From positions 248,001 through 312,000 of the forward strand of contig QZDS01000002.1 of assembly GCA_009917455.1 (NCBI GenBank): DNA of 64,000 nt, in the 5' to 3' direction. The DNA comes from a bacterium 1xD8-48 (GTDB lineage Bacteria > Bacillota > Clostridia > Lachnospirales > Lachnospiraceae). Numbering within the stretch: position 1 is the stretch's first letter; every line of letters begins with the position of its first letter. Shown one piece after another: positions 17,361 to 27,027 of the stretch. The notes under the pieces are model-generated. The model searched no databases. It worked only from the letters and a program-made list of their open reading frames with translations, and was not told the DNA's origin. Both the position numbers and the translations under genes were made by a program.

Positions 17361-18935
17361 TCAGTCGATTTCCGCTTCGTTCTTTGCGGTTTCTTCATGA
17401 TATTCCTGTTCTGTGTTGACATTCCAGATATTGGACTTGTCCTTTCTGCCGGACAAAATGTTTTTGACGGTTTCAAAGGAAGTCACCATGGAATGGTCGA
17501 TATTATTGTAACGGTGCTGGCCGTTGCGTCCCACACAGTAGAGATTTTCAATGGAGCTTAACCAGGAAACCAGTTTGTCAATTTCATCGTAGGTGTCAAA
17601 GTAAGCCGGATATGCCTTTTTTACCTTTTCCATATGTGTGTCGAGCACAACGTCGGGGCTGTCGATGAGACCCAGCTTTATCATTTCCTCCACACCGATT
17701 CTGGAAAATTCCTCTTCCGTCATGTTCCAGAACTCGTCCCCTTCGTTGACGAAATACTCCAGCCCAATCCAGACGGTGTTTTCCAAATCCTTAATCATAT
17801 AAGGGGACCAGTTGTTGTAAATCTGGAAACGTCCCAGCTTTACCTTGCGGTCCTGAACATATACCCAGCAGTCGGGAACAATGTTGCCGACGGTCTTCAT
17901 ATCCGTCTTGTTTTCAAGGTTGATTTTCGGAACGAGAACGCCCAGGGTCATATAATCCCGGTAGGGAAGCCCGGCGGCAATTCTGGCAGGCTCCGGGGGA
18001 ACATCGTTCATACCGGCCACCAAATCCTTTACGGGCATGGAGGAAATGAAGTAATCGCCCTCCACGGTAAATTCCTGCCCGTCCTTTTCGTAGGTCAGGG
18101 AAGTGAGGACATTGTTTTCATCTCTGTGGAATTTTGTTACCCTGGCATTTTTAATGATGGCGCCGCCAAGCTTTTCCACCTCGCCGGCAGTCACGTCCCA
18201 GAGCTGGCCGGGGCCAAGCTTGGGATATTTAAACTCTTCAATCAGAGAGGTCTCCACCTTGCGGTTTTTCTTGTTCAGCTTTTTCTCAATCACATCCTTT
18301 AGAATGGCCATAATGGACATTCCCTTGGTGCGCTGCGCCCCCCAGGAGGGGTCGATTTCTCTCGGGTGGCGTCCCCACAGGTTTTCCGTATAGTACTCAA
18401 AAAACATGGAGTAGAGCTTGCGCCCGAAGCGGTTGATATAAAAATTTTCAAGGCTGTCCACCGGACGTTTGTGGAGCAGGGCGGCAAGATAGCTGAAGCC
18501 CACCTGCATGGTGGTGACAAAGCCAAAGTTTTTGAAGGTCTCGAGCTTTAGGGAAATCGGATAATCGTAAAACCTGGAATCAAAGTAAATACGCGATACC
18601 CGGTGTCTTGTGAGCATAACCCGGTCTTCCTTTTCCGGGTCGGGGCCGCCCTTTGAAAGGGGCATGGGACGGTTTAAAATGATATCGTCATAGGTAGGAG
18701 CCCCCTGCATGGGAAGCATTTTGTCCCACCATGCGTTGACCTCGGGAATTTTGGAAAAGAAGCGGTGCCCGCCCATATCCATACGGTTTCCTTTATAATT
18801 TACGGTTTTGGAAATACCGCCGAAACATTCGCTTTCTTCAAATACGGTGACCTCGATGTCCTTTGATTTTGTTAAGAGCTCGTAAGCGGCGGTAAGACCC
18901 GCGGGACCTGCGCCTATGACAAGTGCTTTTTTCAT
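17361..18935 (-). CDS. NAD(P)/FAD-dependent oxidoreductase, amine-oxidase/UDP-galactopyranose mutase-like
   Basis: A 524-residue flavoprotein. It begins with a Rossmann FAD site ([16 protein letters not shown]), then [13 protein letters not shown] and the [13 protein letters not shown] segment typical of protoporphyrinogen-oxidase and UDP-galactopyranose mutase-like enzymes. The C terminus has [14 protein letters not shown], which closes the flavin site. The start at 18935 follows AAAGGTAG; an in-frame upstream codon lacks a site. The gene is alone on the minus strand. It shares its promoter region with a glycosyltransferase-like gene on the plus strand, and sugar-nucleotide or lipid-carrier modification is likely but unproven. 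Confidence 0.82.
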   Translation of the reverse strand: MKKALVIGAGPAGLTAAYELLTKSKDIEVTVFEESECFGGISKTVNYKGNRMDMGGHRFFSKIPEVNAWWDKMLPMQGAPTYDDIILNRPMPLSKGGPDPEKEDRVMLTRHRVSRIYFDSRFYDYPISLKLETFKNFGFVTTMQVGFSYLAALLHKRPVDSLENFYINRFGRKLYSMFFEYYTENLWGRHPREIDPSWGAQRTKGMSIMAILKDVIEKKLNKKNRKVETSLIEEFKYPKLGPGQLWDVTAGEVEKLGGAIIKNARVTKFHRDENNVLTSLTYEKDGQEFTVEGDYFISSMPVKDLVAGMNDVPPEPARIAAGLPYRDYMTLGVLVPKINLENKTDMKTVGNIVPDCWVYVQDRKVKLGRFQIYNNWSPYMIKDLENTVWIGLEYFVNEGDEFWNMTEEEFSRIGVEEMIKLGLIDSPDVVLDTHMEKVKKAYPAYFDTYDEIDKLVSWLSSIENLYCVGRNGQHRYNNIDHSMVTSFETVKNILSGRKDKSNIWNVNTEQEYHEETAKNEAEID

Positions 18936-18980
18936 GCCGTCATATCTACCTTTCGTGTGTGAGAATACTGATAATTCACT

Positions 18981-19009
18981 ATTGTAGCATACATTAAAAA
19001 TTGTGTCCA
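18981..19009 (-). promoter_or_regulatory. Promoter of the FAD oxidoreductase gene
   Basis: On the minus strand TGGACA (19009-19004) and TACAAT (18986-18981) are separated by 17 bp and lie about 45 bases before the start. Confidence 0.6.
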
Positions 19010-19108
19010 CTTATGGAAAAAATAAAAAAAGAAAGTAAATATGGTATATATGGGGAAATTAGTGTAAAATAAAAAAAACTATGGAAACAGGCGAGGGAAG
19101 AAAGATTC

Positions 19109-20695
19109 ATGAACCGGAAACAAAAATCTGTCAGTTTATTTGGAAACAAAGAAATACAGGCAGCCTTTTATCTTTTGCTGGCAGGCTTTCTTCTTACGCT
19201 TTTCGCCAGCCGTTCGTCTTTTTTGTATCCCTGTAACGACTGGAATGACGCCAACAGCTATTTTTCCATGGGGAAGGCGCTTTTCAACGGAAAAATGCCC
19301 TACAGGGACGTGTTTGACCAGAAAGGACCGTATCTTTATTTCCTGTATGGTCTGGCGTATCTTGTGTCTCACACCACCTTTGCGGGTGTGTATATTCTTG
19401 AGGGAATCTGGGCGTTTCTGGATTTGCTGGGAATTTATTATATTATGCGGCTTTACCTGAAAAGAAATACGGCGCTTTTTTTAAGCCCGGCGGTTCTTGC
19501 CGTGATTGTCAGCTCCAAAAGCTTTTACTGGGGAGGCAGCGCGGAGGAAATCTGCTTTCCTTTTCTGGTATGGGGGCTGTATCTTTCCATAGAATATTTC
19601 AAAAACAGTTATCCGAAGAAGTCGGTGAGCTTTAAGGTTCTTTTTGCCGGAGGGCTTTTGGCAGGTATGGTCGCCAATATCAAATTTACGGTGCTTGGCT
19701 TTTTCTTTGCGTGGATGATGTGCATGGCCTTTTCTTTTCTGGCAGGGAAGGATTTTTTCGGGGCAGTAAAGGGCTGCCTGGTTTTCCTTGGAGGAATGGC
19801 GGTTCCTTTCGTGCCGTGGCTTGTTTATTTCGGGTGGAATCACGGACTGTATGAGTGGTATTGGGGCTATGTTTATATCAATGTGTTTATTTACAGCGAT
19901 TTAAACGGGGAGGGACCCGGCCTTTATGAGAGAATTTATACGTTGAGCAAGCTGCTTTACTGGGTTATCAGGGACAACCTGATTTATTTTGCGTTTCTGA
20001 TTCCGGGGGTGCTCTGGTTTATCTGTACGGGAAAGAAAAGATGGCTGGAACGCTTTAACCTGACGGCGCTTTGCTTTTTCCTGTTTCTGGGTATTTACGT
20101 GGGGGGCTCGTCCCTTCCTTATTACGCGCTGCCTCTGGCAGTGTTTACGGTGTTCGGTTTTGTGCTGATGGGAGGTATGGCGGAGTTTTTTGCGGGAAAA
20201 CTCTTTACAGGAGCGGAATGTGCAAAATCCGTTCCGGGAGAAAAAGAGTCCGGGGGAAAAGGAAGCTTTCGTAAAAGGATGAGGAGTTTTGCGGCGGCGG
20301 CACTTGCACTGGCAGTCGGCGCGGGCATCATCTGGACAGGCTCCATGAACATTTCTCACATGAGCGAGAAAAAGGAAGACATATTTTTATATAAATTTAA
20401 GGAAATTGTGGAGCAGAAGGAAAACCCTACGCTGCTGAATATCGGGTGTCTGGATGCCGGGCTTTATACGGTGTGCGATATTGTGCCTACCTGCCGGTGG
20501 TTCCAGACTCAGACCCTTGCCATTGACGATGTGTTAAAGGAACAGGAGCGTTACATCAGGGAAGGGCAGACGGATTTTGTGATTGCAAGGGACGATTACC
20601 CCGATGTGATTTGGGAAAAGTACGAACTGGCGGCGCAGGAGCCATGGAATCAGGGAGAGCTTGCGTTTACCTATTATCTTTTCAAAAAAATGTAG
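19109..20695 (+). CDS. Polytopic glycosyltransferase, PMT/GT39-like
   Basis: A 528-residue membrane protein with about eleven hydrophobic segments. Residues about 55-75 (SYFSMGKALFNGKMPYRDVF) and the DQKGPYLYFLYGL segment match the first extracytoplasmic loop of polyprenol-phosphate-sugar glycosyltransferases of the GT39/GT83 clan. A C-terminal soluble region of about 110 residues ends in a FTYYLFKK tail. It would add a sugar to a surface lipid, protein or polymer using a lipid-linked donor. The next genes (DUF6077-like, MBOAT, SGNH) are also envelope genes in the same direction. Confidence 0.8.
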   Translation: MNRKQKSVSLFGNKEIQAAFYLLLAGFLLTLFASRSSFLYPCNDWNDANSYFSMGKALFNGKMPYRDVFDQKGPYLYFLYGLAYLVSHTTFAGVYILEGIWAFLDLLGIYYIMRLYLKRNTALFLSPAVLAVIVSSKSFYWGGSAEEICFPFLVWGLYLSIEYFKNSYPKKSVSFKVLFAGGLLAGMVANIKFTVLGFFFAWMMCMAFSFLAGKDFFGAVKGCLVFLGGMAVPFVPWLVYFGWNHGLYEWYWGYVYINVFIYSDLNGEGPGLYERIYTLSKLLYWVIRDNLIYFAFLIPGVLWFICTGKKRWLERFNLTALCFFLFLGIYVGGSSLPYYALPLAVFTVFGFVLMGGMAEFFAGKLFTGAECAKSVPGEKESGGKGSFRKRMRSFAAAALALAVGAGIIWTGSMNISHMSEKKEDIFLYKFKEIVEQKENPTLLNIGCLDAGLYTVCDIVPTCRWFQTQTLAIDDVLKEQERYIREGQTDFVIARDDYPDVIWEKYELAAQEPWNQGELAFTYYLFKKM

Positions 20696-20766
20696 GCGGA
20701 CAGTAGTACTTTGGACAGACGTACCGAAAGCTGCATATGGCATGTGCGGAAAGGGAAAGAATTAAG

Positions 20767-21948
20767 ATGATTGTATACAGTATATTCAGTTTTATATTGT
20801 GGCTTCTGGCAGTACCGTTTTGTATGGGGCTTCTTTTCCTGCCGCTTTTAAAAAAGAGCCAGAGAACGCCGGGGGTGGCGCTGATTGCCGGTTACATTTT
20901 GCAGTTTTTTATTCTGGAGCTTGTGGGAATCCCGGTGGTGCTCCTGGTGGTGTATAACGGATTTTCCACCTTCATCAAATGGTATACGCCGGCGCTGGTG
21001 TTGTGCGCCCTTTCGGGAATCTGGGTGACTTATTTAAAAGGAAAAAAGGGGTATGAATTGAATTTCCGGGGACTTTCCCGGCTTAAGGATTACTCTCCTG
21101 AGGGAAAAATTATGCTGCTGCTGTTCCTTGGCGTGGTCGGCTTCCAGCTTTATATGTCCTTTACCAGAGCGTCCTTTGACGGGGACGATGCCTATTACGG
21201 GGTGCAGGCGGTTATTGCCCAGCAGATGGACACCCTTTATCGGATAAATCCCTATACAGGGCGCAGCTCGCCCCTTGACGTGCGTCATGCCCTGGCGCTT
21301 TTTTCCGTGTGGGAGGCTTATGTGGGCAGTATGAGCGGCGTACATGCAACTATCGTGGCGCACAGTGTGGTTCCTCTTGTGCTGATTCCCGTCACCTACA
21401 TTTTGTATTACCAGACGGGAAGAATCCTGTTCAGGAAAAAAAGGGAGCTTCTTCCTGTATTTATGGTGCTGATGGCGCTGTGGCAGATGTTCGGGGCTGT
21501 TTCTATCTACACGCCGGAGACCTTTTTTCTGACAAGAACCTGGCAGGGGAAGTCCTTTGCAGGCAATTTTGTTATACCGGCGGTGCTGTGGCTGTTCCTT
21601 AGCCTGTTCGGGCAAAAGAGCGAGGGAACACAGGTGCAGCTGCTCAAAGAGGGGTGGAAAATTGTGGAAAGCGGCAAAAGCATCGCGGGCTACAGGGAAG
21701 AAGTGTCGAAGGAGCCGGACGGACAGAGGGGGCTCTGGATTTTACTTGCACTTCTTAATCTGGCAGGAGGCGCCAGCAGCTCTCTGGCGATTTTGCTGAG
21801 CTGTCTGATGACGGCGGGGTTCGGGTTTTTGTTTGCCTTAAAAGAAAAGAAATTCAGCGTACTGGTGAAAGCAGGGCTGACGTGTATACCCGGAGGGGTT
21901 TATGTGGTACTTTACGCGGCGGTTACTCACGGGCTGCTTGCGCTGTGA
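20767..21948 (+). CDS. DUF6077-like membrane protein, N-terminal part
   Basis: A 393-residue membrane protein; the start at 20767 follows AAAGGGA, whereas the in-frame ATG at 20737 lacks a site. About eight hydrophobic segments surround a loop with DGDDAYYGVQAVIAQQMD and TRTWQGKSFAGNF, both reminiscent of DUF6077 proteins of Lachnospiraceae. The frame ends abruptly at 21948 inside a hydrophobic run, and a second frame with the missing C-terminal part begins at 22058. It is best read as the N-terminal part of a larger protein, possibly broken by frameshift. Function unknown; a role in surface glycan assembly is suggested only by the neighbours. Confidence 0.6.
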   Translation: MIVYSIFSFILWLLAVPFCMGLLFLPLLKKSQRTPGVALIAGYILQFFILELVGIPVVLLVVYNGFSTFIKWYTPALVLCALSGIWVTYLKGKKGYELNFRGLSRLKDYSPEGKIMLLLFLGVVGFQLYMSFTRASFDGDDAYYGVQAVIAQQMDTLYRINPYTGRSSPLDVRHALALFSVWEAYVGSMSGVHATIVAHSVVPLVLIPVTYILYYQTGRILFRKKRELLPVFMVLMALWQMFGAVSIYTPETFFLTRTWQGKSFAGNFVIPAVLWLFLSLFGQKSEGTQVQLLKEGWKIVESGKSIAGYREEVSKEPDGQRGLWILLALLNLAGGASSSLAILLSCLMTAGFGFLFALKEKKFSVLVKAGLTCIPGGVYVVLYAAVTHGLLAL

Positions 21949-22057
21949 CCTCTGTGACGCGGTTTTATGACGCCCTGGCGGAGTTTGCGGCATGCAGCAT
22001 TGCAAGAGCCGTGTGTGTGGCGTTTACAAAATAGCAGAAGGAATAGAGAGAAGAGTT

Positions 22058-22846
22058 ATGTTTGGAATTTTTATGGAAAGTCTGGTGATTTTCAAATTAT
22101 ATACGGGGCTTAAATATCTGCTGCTCCTGTCTTTGCTGGCATGGATATATCTTCTGGCGACGGAGAAAAACAGGGCGTTGCGGATTGTGTTGGTTTATGC
22201 GCCGGTAATCGTAACAGTTTTGTTTTTGTTCCCTTTGAGCAGGAAAGCGTTTGTGGCGCTTCTGGACGGGGAAATTTATTACCGGGTTTTGTGGACGATT
22301 CCCATGGGAATTATTTTCTGTTATGGAGCCTGCCGGCTGTTTGCCAGATACAGAATACCTGGGCTTATTGTCTCCGGCGCGTTAATTGTTGTGCTTGGCA
22401 GTCTGGTTTATAAGAGCCCGTATATCACCAGGGCGGAAAATCTTTACCATATACCGGACACGGTAATTGAAATCTGCGATTTAATCGGGCCCGGCGACTC
22501 TGACGTCCGGGTTACGGCGGCCATGCCCTCTGAACTGATACATTTTGTGCGTCAGTATGACGCCGCCATCAACATGCCTTTCGGGCGGGAAATGCTGGGG
22601 TGGAGCTACTACAACGCGGTTTACGAGGCCATGGAGGTCCCGGAAACGGTGGAAATGGAAGCCCTCCTCGAAGCCTCACGGGCGGAATACTGCCAGTACA
22701 TTGTCCTGGCGGCGGGGCGGCAGACGGATATGGACCCGGCGGAGGCCGGTCTTACGCTGCTTAAGGAGATTGACGGCTACCGGGTTTATGTGGATCCTGT
22801 GACGGTGGAAACGGTAAGCGGATGGAAGGATTATTATAACGAATGA
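22058..22846 (+). CDS. DUF6077-like membrane protein, C-terminal part
   Basis: A 262-residue remainder in a different frame from the previous piece. It has four hydrophobic segments (LKYLLLLSLLAWIYLL, LRIVLVYAPVIVTVLFLF and two more) and a C-terminal soluble domain beginning ICDLIGPGDSDVRV. The ATG at 22058 has only a weak AGAGAG site. Between 21949 and 22057 a third frame stays open through 22014-22050, as expected when two small frame errors have damaged one gene. It may be a separate gene, but the absence of a good start argues for a broken DUF6077-like gene. Confidence 0.5.
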   Translation: MFGIFMESLVIFKLYTGLKYLLLLSLLAWIYLLATEKNRALRIVLVYAPVIVTVLFLFPLSRKAFVALLDGEIYYRVLWTIPMGIIFCYGACRLFARYRIPGLIVSGALIVVLGSLVYKSPYITRAENLYHIPDTVIEICDLIGPGDSDVRVTAAMPSELIHFVRQYDAAINMPFGREMLGWSYYNAVYEAMEVPETVEMEALLEASRAEYCQYIVLAAGRQTDMDPAEAGLTLLKEIDGYRVYVDPVTVETVSGWKDYYNE

Positions 22847-22928
22847 GTCCGCGGCCGGCAGGGAATAAGCCGGAAATGCGGAATTAAGAGCCGTGGCGGT
22901 GACGGCTGTGTTTTGAGGATAAGAGATT

Positions 22929-24515
22929 ATGCTGTTTAATTCTTATGGATTTATATTTGCGTTTTTTCCTTTGGTTCTGGCCGGGCTTTTTCTGTGCCGG
23001 AGGCTGGAAGGGAAAAGGTCTCCGGCGGAATTTGAGACCGGAAAAAAGAAATTCAGGTTCGTAGAAGGAAGTCTGGAAAAGGGATATTTGCTTGCAGTAT
23101 CCCTGATTTTTTATGGCTGGCGCTGCCCGGAGTATCTGCCGGTTCTGGTAGGAAGCATGGCGGTGAATTACGGCCTTGGGTGGCAGATGCAGAATACGGG
23201 CTGCGGCGGAGATACACATATGCGGAATCCGGCGGGACAGGCAGGGAATCCAAAAGCAGGTTCGAGCTGGCGGCAGTCAGAGTCCGGCCCGGAACAGGGA
23301 AAGAAAGCAGACGTCCGCCGGAAGGGCTTGCTGGCCGCCGGTATTGCTTTTAATCTGGCTCTCCTCGGCGTTTTTAAGTACAGGGATACGGGCGGTTTTG
23401 TCCCTCTTGGAATCAGCTTTTTTACTTTCACCCAGATAGCCTGCCTGACGGAGTGTTACCGAAGGAATCTGAAAGGGGTGGGAGCCCTTTCCTATGGGGT
23501 GTATGTAAGCTTTTTCCCCAAAATGATGCAGGGACCTATTGCCCTGCCGGGAGAGTTTTTCAGCCAGGCTGACGGAAAAAAAAGGAGCGCCGACTGGGAA
23601 AGAATTTACAGAAATCTTTATTTATTTATTCTGGGGTTATCGAAGAAGGCGCTTCTTGCGGATACTCTCGGGAAGGCGGCGGATTTCGGCTACGGGAATC
23701 CGGCGGCCTTGAATTCCGGGGACGCGCTTATCGTTATGCTTTCCTATACCCTTCAGCTTTACTTTGATTTTAGCGGGTATTGCGATATGGCTATGGGAAT
23801 TGCGGGAATGATGGGCTATGAACTGCCCCTTAATTTTGATTCCCCGTATAAAGCGTCCAATATCCTGGAATTCTGGAAAAGATGGCACATGACGCTGACA
23901 GGATTTTTTACAGGATATCTGTATATCCCCCTTGGGGGCAACAGAAAAGGAAGGGTGCGGACCTACGTCAACTGCCTGATTGTATTCTTCTTAAGCGGCA
24001 TCTGGCATGGCGCCGGGTGGCAGTTTATTGTCTGGGGCATGATGCATGGAGTGCTTTTCGTGCTTACGAGGGCACGACGGGATGTCGGGCACGGTGCCAA
24101 AAGAGATGCCGGGCTCGCTCATGCTCTCTGCGTACTGGCAACGTTTCTGTATGTAAATATTGCATGGATTTTTTTCAGGGCGCCGTCTGTGAAGGAAGCG
24201 GTTGCTTTTATAAAAAACATAGCCGGTTTTTCCTTTGGGAAAATTAATTGGGAGCTGGCAGGATGCTTTAATCTGGATGAATTCTGGTATGTGATTAAGG
24301 TGCTGCGGATAGACAGCTGGCAGTATGCCCACTACATACTGATGGTATTGTTCCTGACAGCGGTTCTTTTGCTGGTGTTTTTCGCAAAAACCGCCGTCTG
24401 CGCTGCAAGGGAGGTAAAGCCCGGCGTGGTGTCATCATTTATCATGGCGGTTTTGTTTGTCTGGAGCGTAATTTCGTTTTCAGGCGTGAGCACGTTTTTA
24501 TATGTGAATTTTTAA
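22929..24515 (+). CDS. MBOAT family membrane O-acyltransferase (second copy)
   Basis: A 528-residue AlgI/DltB-type membrane acyltransferase, paralogous to the 8708 gene. It has SPYKASNILEFWKRWHMTLT and SGIWHGAGWQFIVWGMMHG with the catalytic His. A charged low-complexity insert (residues about 95-130) is unusual. An SGNH-like partner follows 84 bases after the stop. Two such pairs in 17 kb suggest two different acylated polymers or two positions on one polymer. Confidence 0.88.
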   Translation: MLFNSYGFIFAFFPLVLAGLFLCRRLEGKRSPAEFETGKKKFRFVEGSLEKGYLLAVSLIFYGWRCPEYLPVLVGSMAVNYGLGWQMQNTGCGGDTHMRNPAGQAGNPKAGSSWRQSESGPEQGKKADVRRKGLLAAGIAFNLALLGVFKYRDTGGFVPLGISFFTFTQIACLTECYRRNLKGVGALSYGVYVSFFPKMMQGPIALPGEFFSQADGKKRSADWERIYRNLYLFILGLSKKALLADTLGKAADFGYGNPAALNSGDALIVMLSYTLQLYFDFSGYCDMAMGIAGMMGYELPLNFDSPYKASNILEFWKRWHMTLTGFFTGYLYIPLGGNRKGRVRTYVNCLIVFFLSGIWHGAGWQFIVWGMMHGVLFVLTRARRDVGHGAKRDAGLAHALCVLATFLYVNIAWIFFRAPSVKEAVAFIKNIAGFSFGKINWELAGCFNLDEFWYVIKVLRIDSWQYAHYILMVLFLTAVLLLVFFAKTAVCAAREVKPGVVSSFIMAVLFVWSVISFSGVSTFLYVNF

Positions 24516-24599
24516 GTTTTTATTCCATGTAAAGCAGTACAAAGGAACCGGAACAAAGCTCCGAACTTAAGTAACATGGCAGGAAGTATAAAAGGAAAC

Positions 24600-25715
24600 A
24601 TGAAAGAAAAGAATGTGAAGCAAAAGCAACAAAATAAAAATCCCTTTAAGCAGGCGTTAATCTGGTTTGGCGCCTTTGCTGCCGCTGCCGTGGCCTTAAT
24701 CGCTGCACTTGTGGTATATGTGGATCCTTTTTTTCACTATCACGCGCCCCTTAAGGGTTTTCCGTATCTGGTGGATAACCAGCTTTCCCAGAATCCGGGA
24801 ATGGCGGCGCATATGGAGTATGACAGCGTAATTCTGGGCTCGTCCATGACGGTGAATTTCCAGACTGTATGGTTTAAAGAGCTGATGGGTTTAAATACCG
24901 TTAAGCTGAGCTACAGCTCGGCCTATCCGAAGGACCAGGCCAACATTATGGAGATTATTTTTGACAGCCATAATAACAGGGATGGGAAAAAAATCAAAAA
25001 GGTGTTTCTCGGGGTGGATGTGCTGACCTACACCGGCGGCGTGGAGGAAACCAAGTATCCGATACCGGAATACCTGTATGACGATAATTACATCAATGAT
25101 ATCGAGTATATTTTAAACAAAGACGTGATACTGAATTATATTCTGCGTCCCATAGCCGACCCGGAGCCCACGGATTTGTCAAACGTGTACGCCAGCTGGT
25201 GGACGGAGGAATATTACAGCAAGGAGTGGGTACTGCACGGCTATGCTTCCCCGGAGCAGGTAGAAGAGGAGGCGCTGCCGGAGGCTTATCTGGAGGCGGC
25301 GGCAAAAAACCTTGACGTGAACATCTGTCCTTTTATCGAAGAGAATCCTGATACGGAGTTTGTAATCTTTTTCCCGCCCTACAGCATTCTGTTCTGGAAC
25401 GATGTGCTGAGGGAAAACCATCTTCTGGCGACCATTGAGGAGTACCGCTATCTTTCCGACAGGCTGAATGCCTATGATAATGTGGAGGTATACTTTTTCC
25501 CGGATATGGAGGAGATCATCTGCAATCTGGACAACTATGCGGACTACAGCCACTATCATCCAAAATTCAACCGATATATGGCGGAGTGCTTTGCGGATAA
25601 AAGCCGCCTTGTGGCAAAGGAGGGGCAGCCGGGGAAGGGGATAGACGAGTATCTGTCACATATGAAGGAGATTGCGGAAGGCTTTGACTATGAGGGACTT
25701 CTGGAAGGGAAGTAG
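24600..25715 (+). CDS. SGNH-like membrane-anchored protein, partner of second MBOAT
   Basis: A 371-residue protein with one N-terminal membrane anchor (about residues 20-44), then DSVILGSSMTVNFQTVWF with an SGNH nucleophile-like Ser and a C-terminal YSHYHPKFNRYMAECF with His/Asp-like residues. Start 24600 is preferred because AAAGGA lies directly upstream; ATG 24576 has no site. It resembles DltD/AlgX-like acyltransfer partners and the DUF1574 group. It follows the MBOAT gene by 84 bases. Confidence 0.75.
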   Translation: MKEKNVKQKQQNKNPFKQALIWFGAFAAAAVALIAALVVYVDPFFHYHAPLKGFPYLVDNQLSQNPGMAAHMEYDSVILGSSMTVNFQTVWFKELMGLNTVKLSYSSAYPKDQANIMEIIFDSHNNRDGKKIKKVFLGVDVLTYTGGVEETKYPIPEYLYDDNYINDIEYILNKDVILNYILRPIADPEPTDLSNVYASWWTEEYYSKEWVLHGYASPEQVEEEALPEAYLEAAAKNLDVNICPFIEENPDTEFVIFFPPYSILFWNDVLRENHLLATIEEYRYLSDRLNAYDNVEVYFFPDMEEIICNLDNYADYSHYHPKFNRYMAECFADKSRLVAKEGQPGKGIDEYLSHMKEIAEGFDYEGLLEGK

Positions 25716-25718
25716 AAA

Positions 25719-25777
25719 ACAAACGCTGTCACGCTGCGCGAGCCAGCTTATTGTAACAAACGCTGCCACGCTGCGCG
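25719..25777 (+). repeat. Tandem 22-bp direct repeat
   Basis: ACAAACGCTG-T/C-CACGCTGCGCG occurs at 25719-25740 and 25756-25777, 21 of 22 identical with a 37 bp period, in the short gap before a terminator. No promoter or gene uses it visibly. Confidence 0.6.
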
Positions 25778-25795
25778 GACGGCTTGCCGGAATAA

Positions 25796-25834
25796 AAAGA
25801 GGAGCCGCTTTGTTGTGAAAAGCGGTTCCTCTTT
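25796..25834 (+). terminator. Strong bidirectional terminator
   Basis: AAAGAGGAGCCGCTTT pairs with AAAAGCGGTTCCTCTTT (one G-U pair) around a short loop. A/T tracts on both sides make it a terminator for both the SGNH gene upstream and the minus-strand gene. Confidence 0.85.
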
Positions 25835-25857
25835 GAATATCCGGCAAAACGACAGGT

Positions 25858-26856
25858 TTATTCCTTCCTGGTGGAATTTACCGTTCCAAGCTGATTATTG
25901 ATGATATCCGACACCCTCTGCGCCAGAAGCTCGCGCCCGGCTTCATTGTAATGCATATGGTCGGACATGTACTGTTCATAGTTATCTTCGTTGATGGTGC
26001 CGTAATAATTGTCAATGAAAGAAACGCCGCAGTCTAAAACGGCATCGGATTCCTTCACCAGATAATGGTTTAAGGTGCCGTTTCCGATATCCTTCATCGT
26101 GCCGTTGTAGAGCTCGCCGTCCTCATCCATAAACCGGGCATAAGTCGGGGACATTACCAGTATCCTGATATGCGGCCAGGTACTCTGGATATTTTGGAGG
26201 GTGGTGCGCAGACCGCCGGTAAAAGCGGTAACGTCGTTGGGGTTTTTCGGGTTGTCGGAGGGTGTGCCCATGTTGTAGTCGGTGCTGTCATACATGACAA
26301 TGATAATATCCACCTTATCCATATCCACGGTTTTCATGACCTCCACGGCTTCCGTATACCTGGGGTCCGGCTCATCGCCGGCAATGGAGGATATGGCCCT
26401 GAACTCATTGTTGCGGAAGCATTCCACCACATAAAAGAAATTAAAATGGTCTTTTGTGTATTCCGGGTTATACATGGGATACTTACAGGCAGCGGAGGAA
26501 TCGGGAAAAGCGCAGTCGTAAACAACCGCACCGGTTTTGGAGGCGATTTGAGCGGCCAGTCCGGTGGTGTCGCGGTCATCCGTGAAAGGATTGTTTCCCA
26601 GACATAAAATTGTGGTTACCCCGTCGTCCTCTCTGCCTTCTAAAAGCGAAGCGTCCATAGGGATAATCATGTCAAGGGTTTCAATATCAAATTCCGACGG
26701 GTCCACGTCGCTTACATCCGTATCCAGGTCAGTCCCCTGATTCCATTTGTATAATCTGTATACAGCTATGATGGCAATCAGCAGAATGACTACCAGAAGT
26801 ATTATATGCAGATTGACCCTCATAGAAGGAATTTTAAATTTTTTATTGTCGTCCAT
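25858..26856 (-). CDS. SGNH/GDSL hydrolase-like protein
   Basis: A 332-residue protein with one N-terminal membrane anchor (residues about 15-37) and an extracytoplasmic SGNH-type domain. TTILCLGNNPFTD holds block I, with Asn in place of the usual Ser, and DHMHYNEAGRELLAQRV gives the Asp-x-x-His block. AAGGAG six bases before the ATG at 26856 makes it the better start; another ATG lies nine codons earlier. It is third of the SGNH type here and lies on the minus strand, divergent from the MerR gene. The missing nucleophile Ser suggests it may bind rather than cleave. Confidence 0.7.
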   Translation of the reverse strand: MDDNKKFKIPSMRVNLHIILLVVILLIAIIAVYRLYKWNQGTDLDTDVSDVDPSEFDIETLDMIIPMDASLLEGREDDGVTTILCLGNNPFTDDRDTTGLAAQIASKTGAVVYDCAFPDSSAACKYPMYNPEYTKDHFNFFYVVECFRNNEFRAISSIAGDEPDPRYTEAVEVMKTVDMDKVDIIIVMYDSTDYNMGTPSDNPKNPNDVTAFTGGLRTTLQNIQSTWPHIRILVMSPTYARFMDEDGELYNGTMKDIGNGTLNHYLVKESDAVLDCGVSFIDNYYGTINEDNYEQYMSDHMHYNEAGRELLAQRVSDIINNQLGTVNSTRKE

Positions 26857-26966
26857 ATAGTTCTCCTTTTTCATTTTATCCATAGTAAAAATAAATCAAA
26901 TTATTTGTTATTCTACTATTGTTTGGATAAAAAATCTACTTATTCATAAAATTTTAAGTTTTTCTC

Positions 26967-26997
26967 TTGACTGTAAACCTTATTTACACCTTATGCT
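26967..26997 (+). promoter_or_regulatory. MerR-type promoter with 19-bp spacer and internal operator
   Basis: TTGACT (26967-26972) and TATGCT (26992-26997) are separated by 19 bp, and the spacer holds GTAAACCTTATTTAC (26973-26987), an inverted repeat of GTAAA. The overlong spacer with a dyad is the hallmark of MerR-controlled promoters. It drives the MerR gene 30 bases downstream, so autoregulation is likely. Confidence 0.75.
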
Positions 26998-27027
26998 TAT
27001 ATAAAATGAACCGGAAGGGAGACTGTT

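Noticed and set aside
16403..17476. Minus-strand open frame of 357 residues
   Set aside because: Antisense to a well-supported lipoprotein gene, crosses the hairpin between convergent genes and shows no domain.
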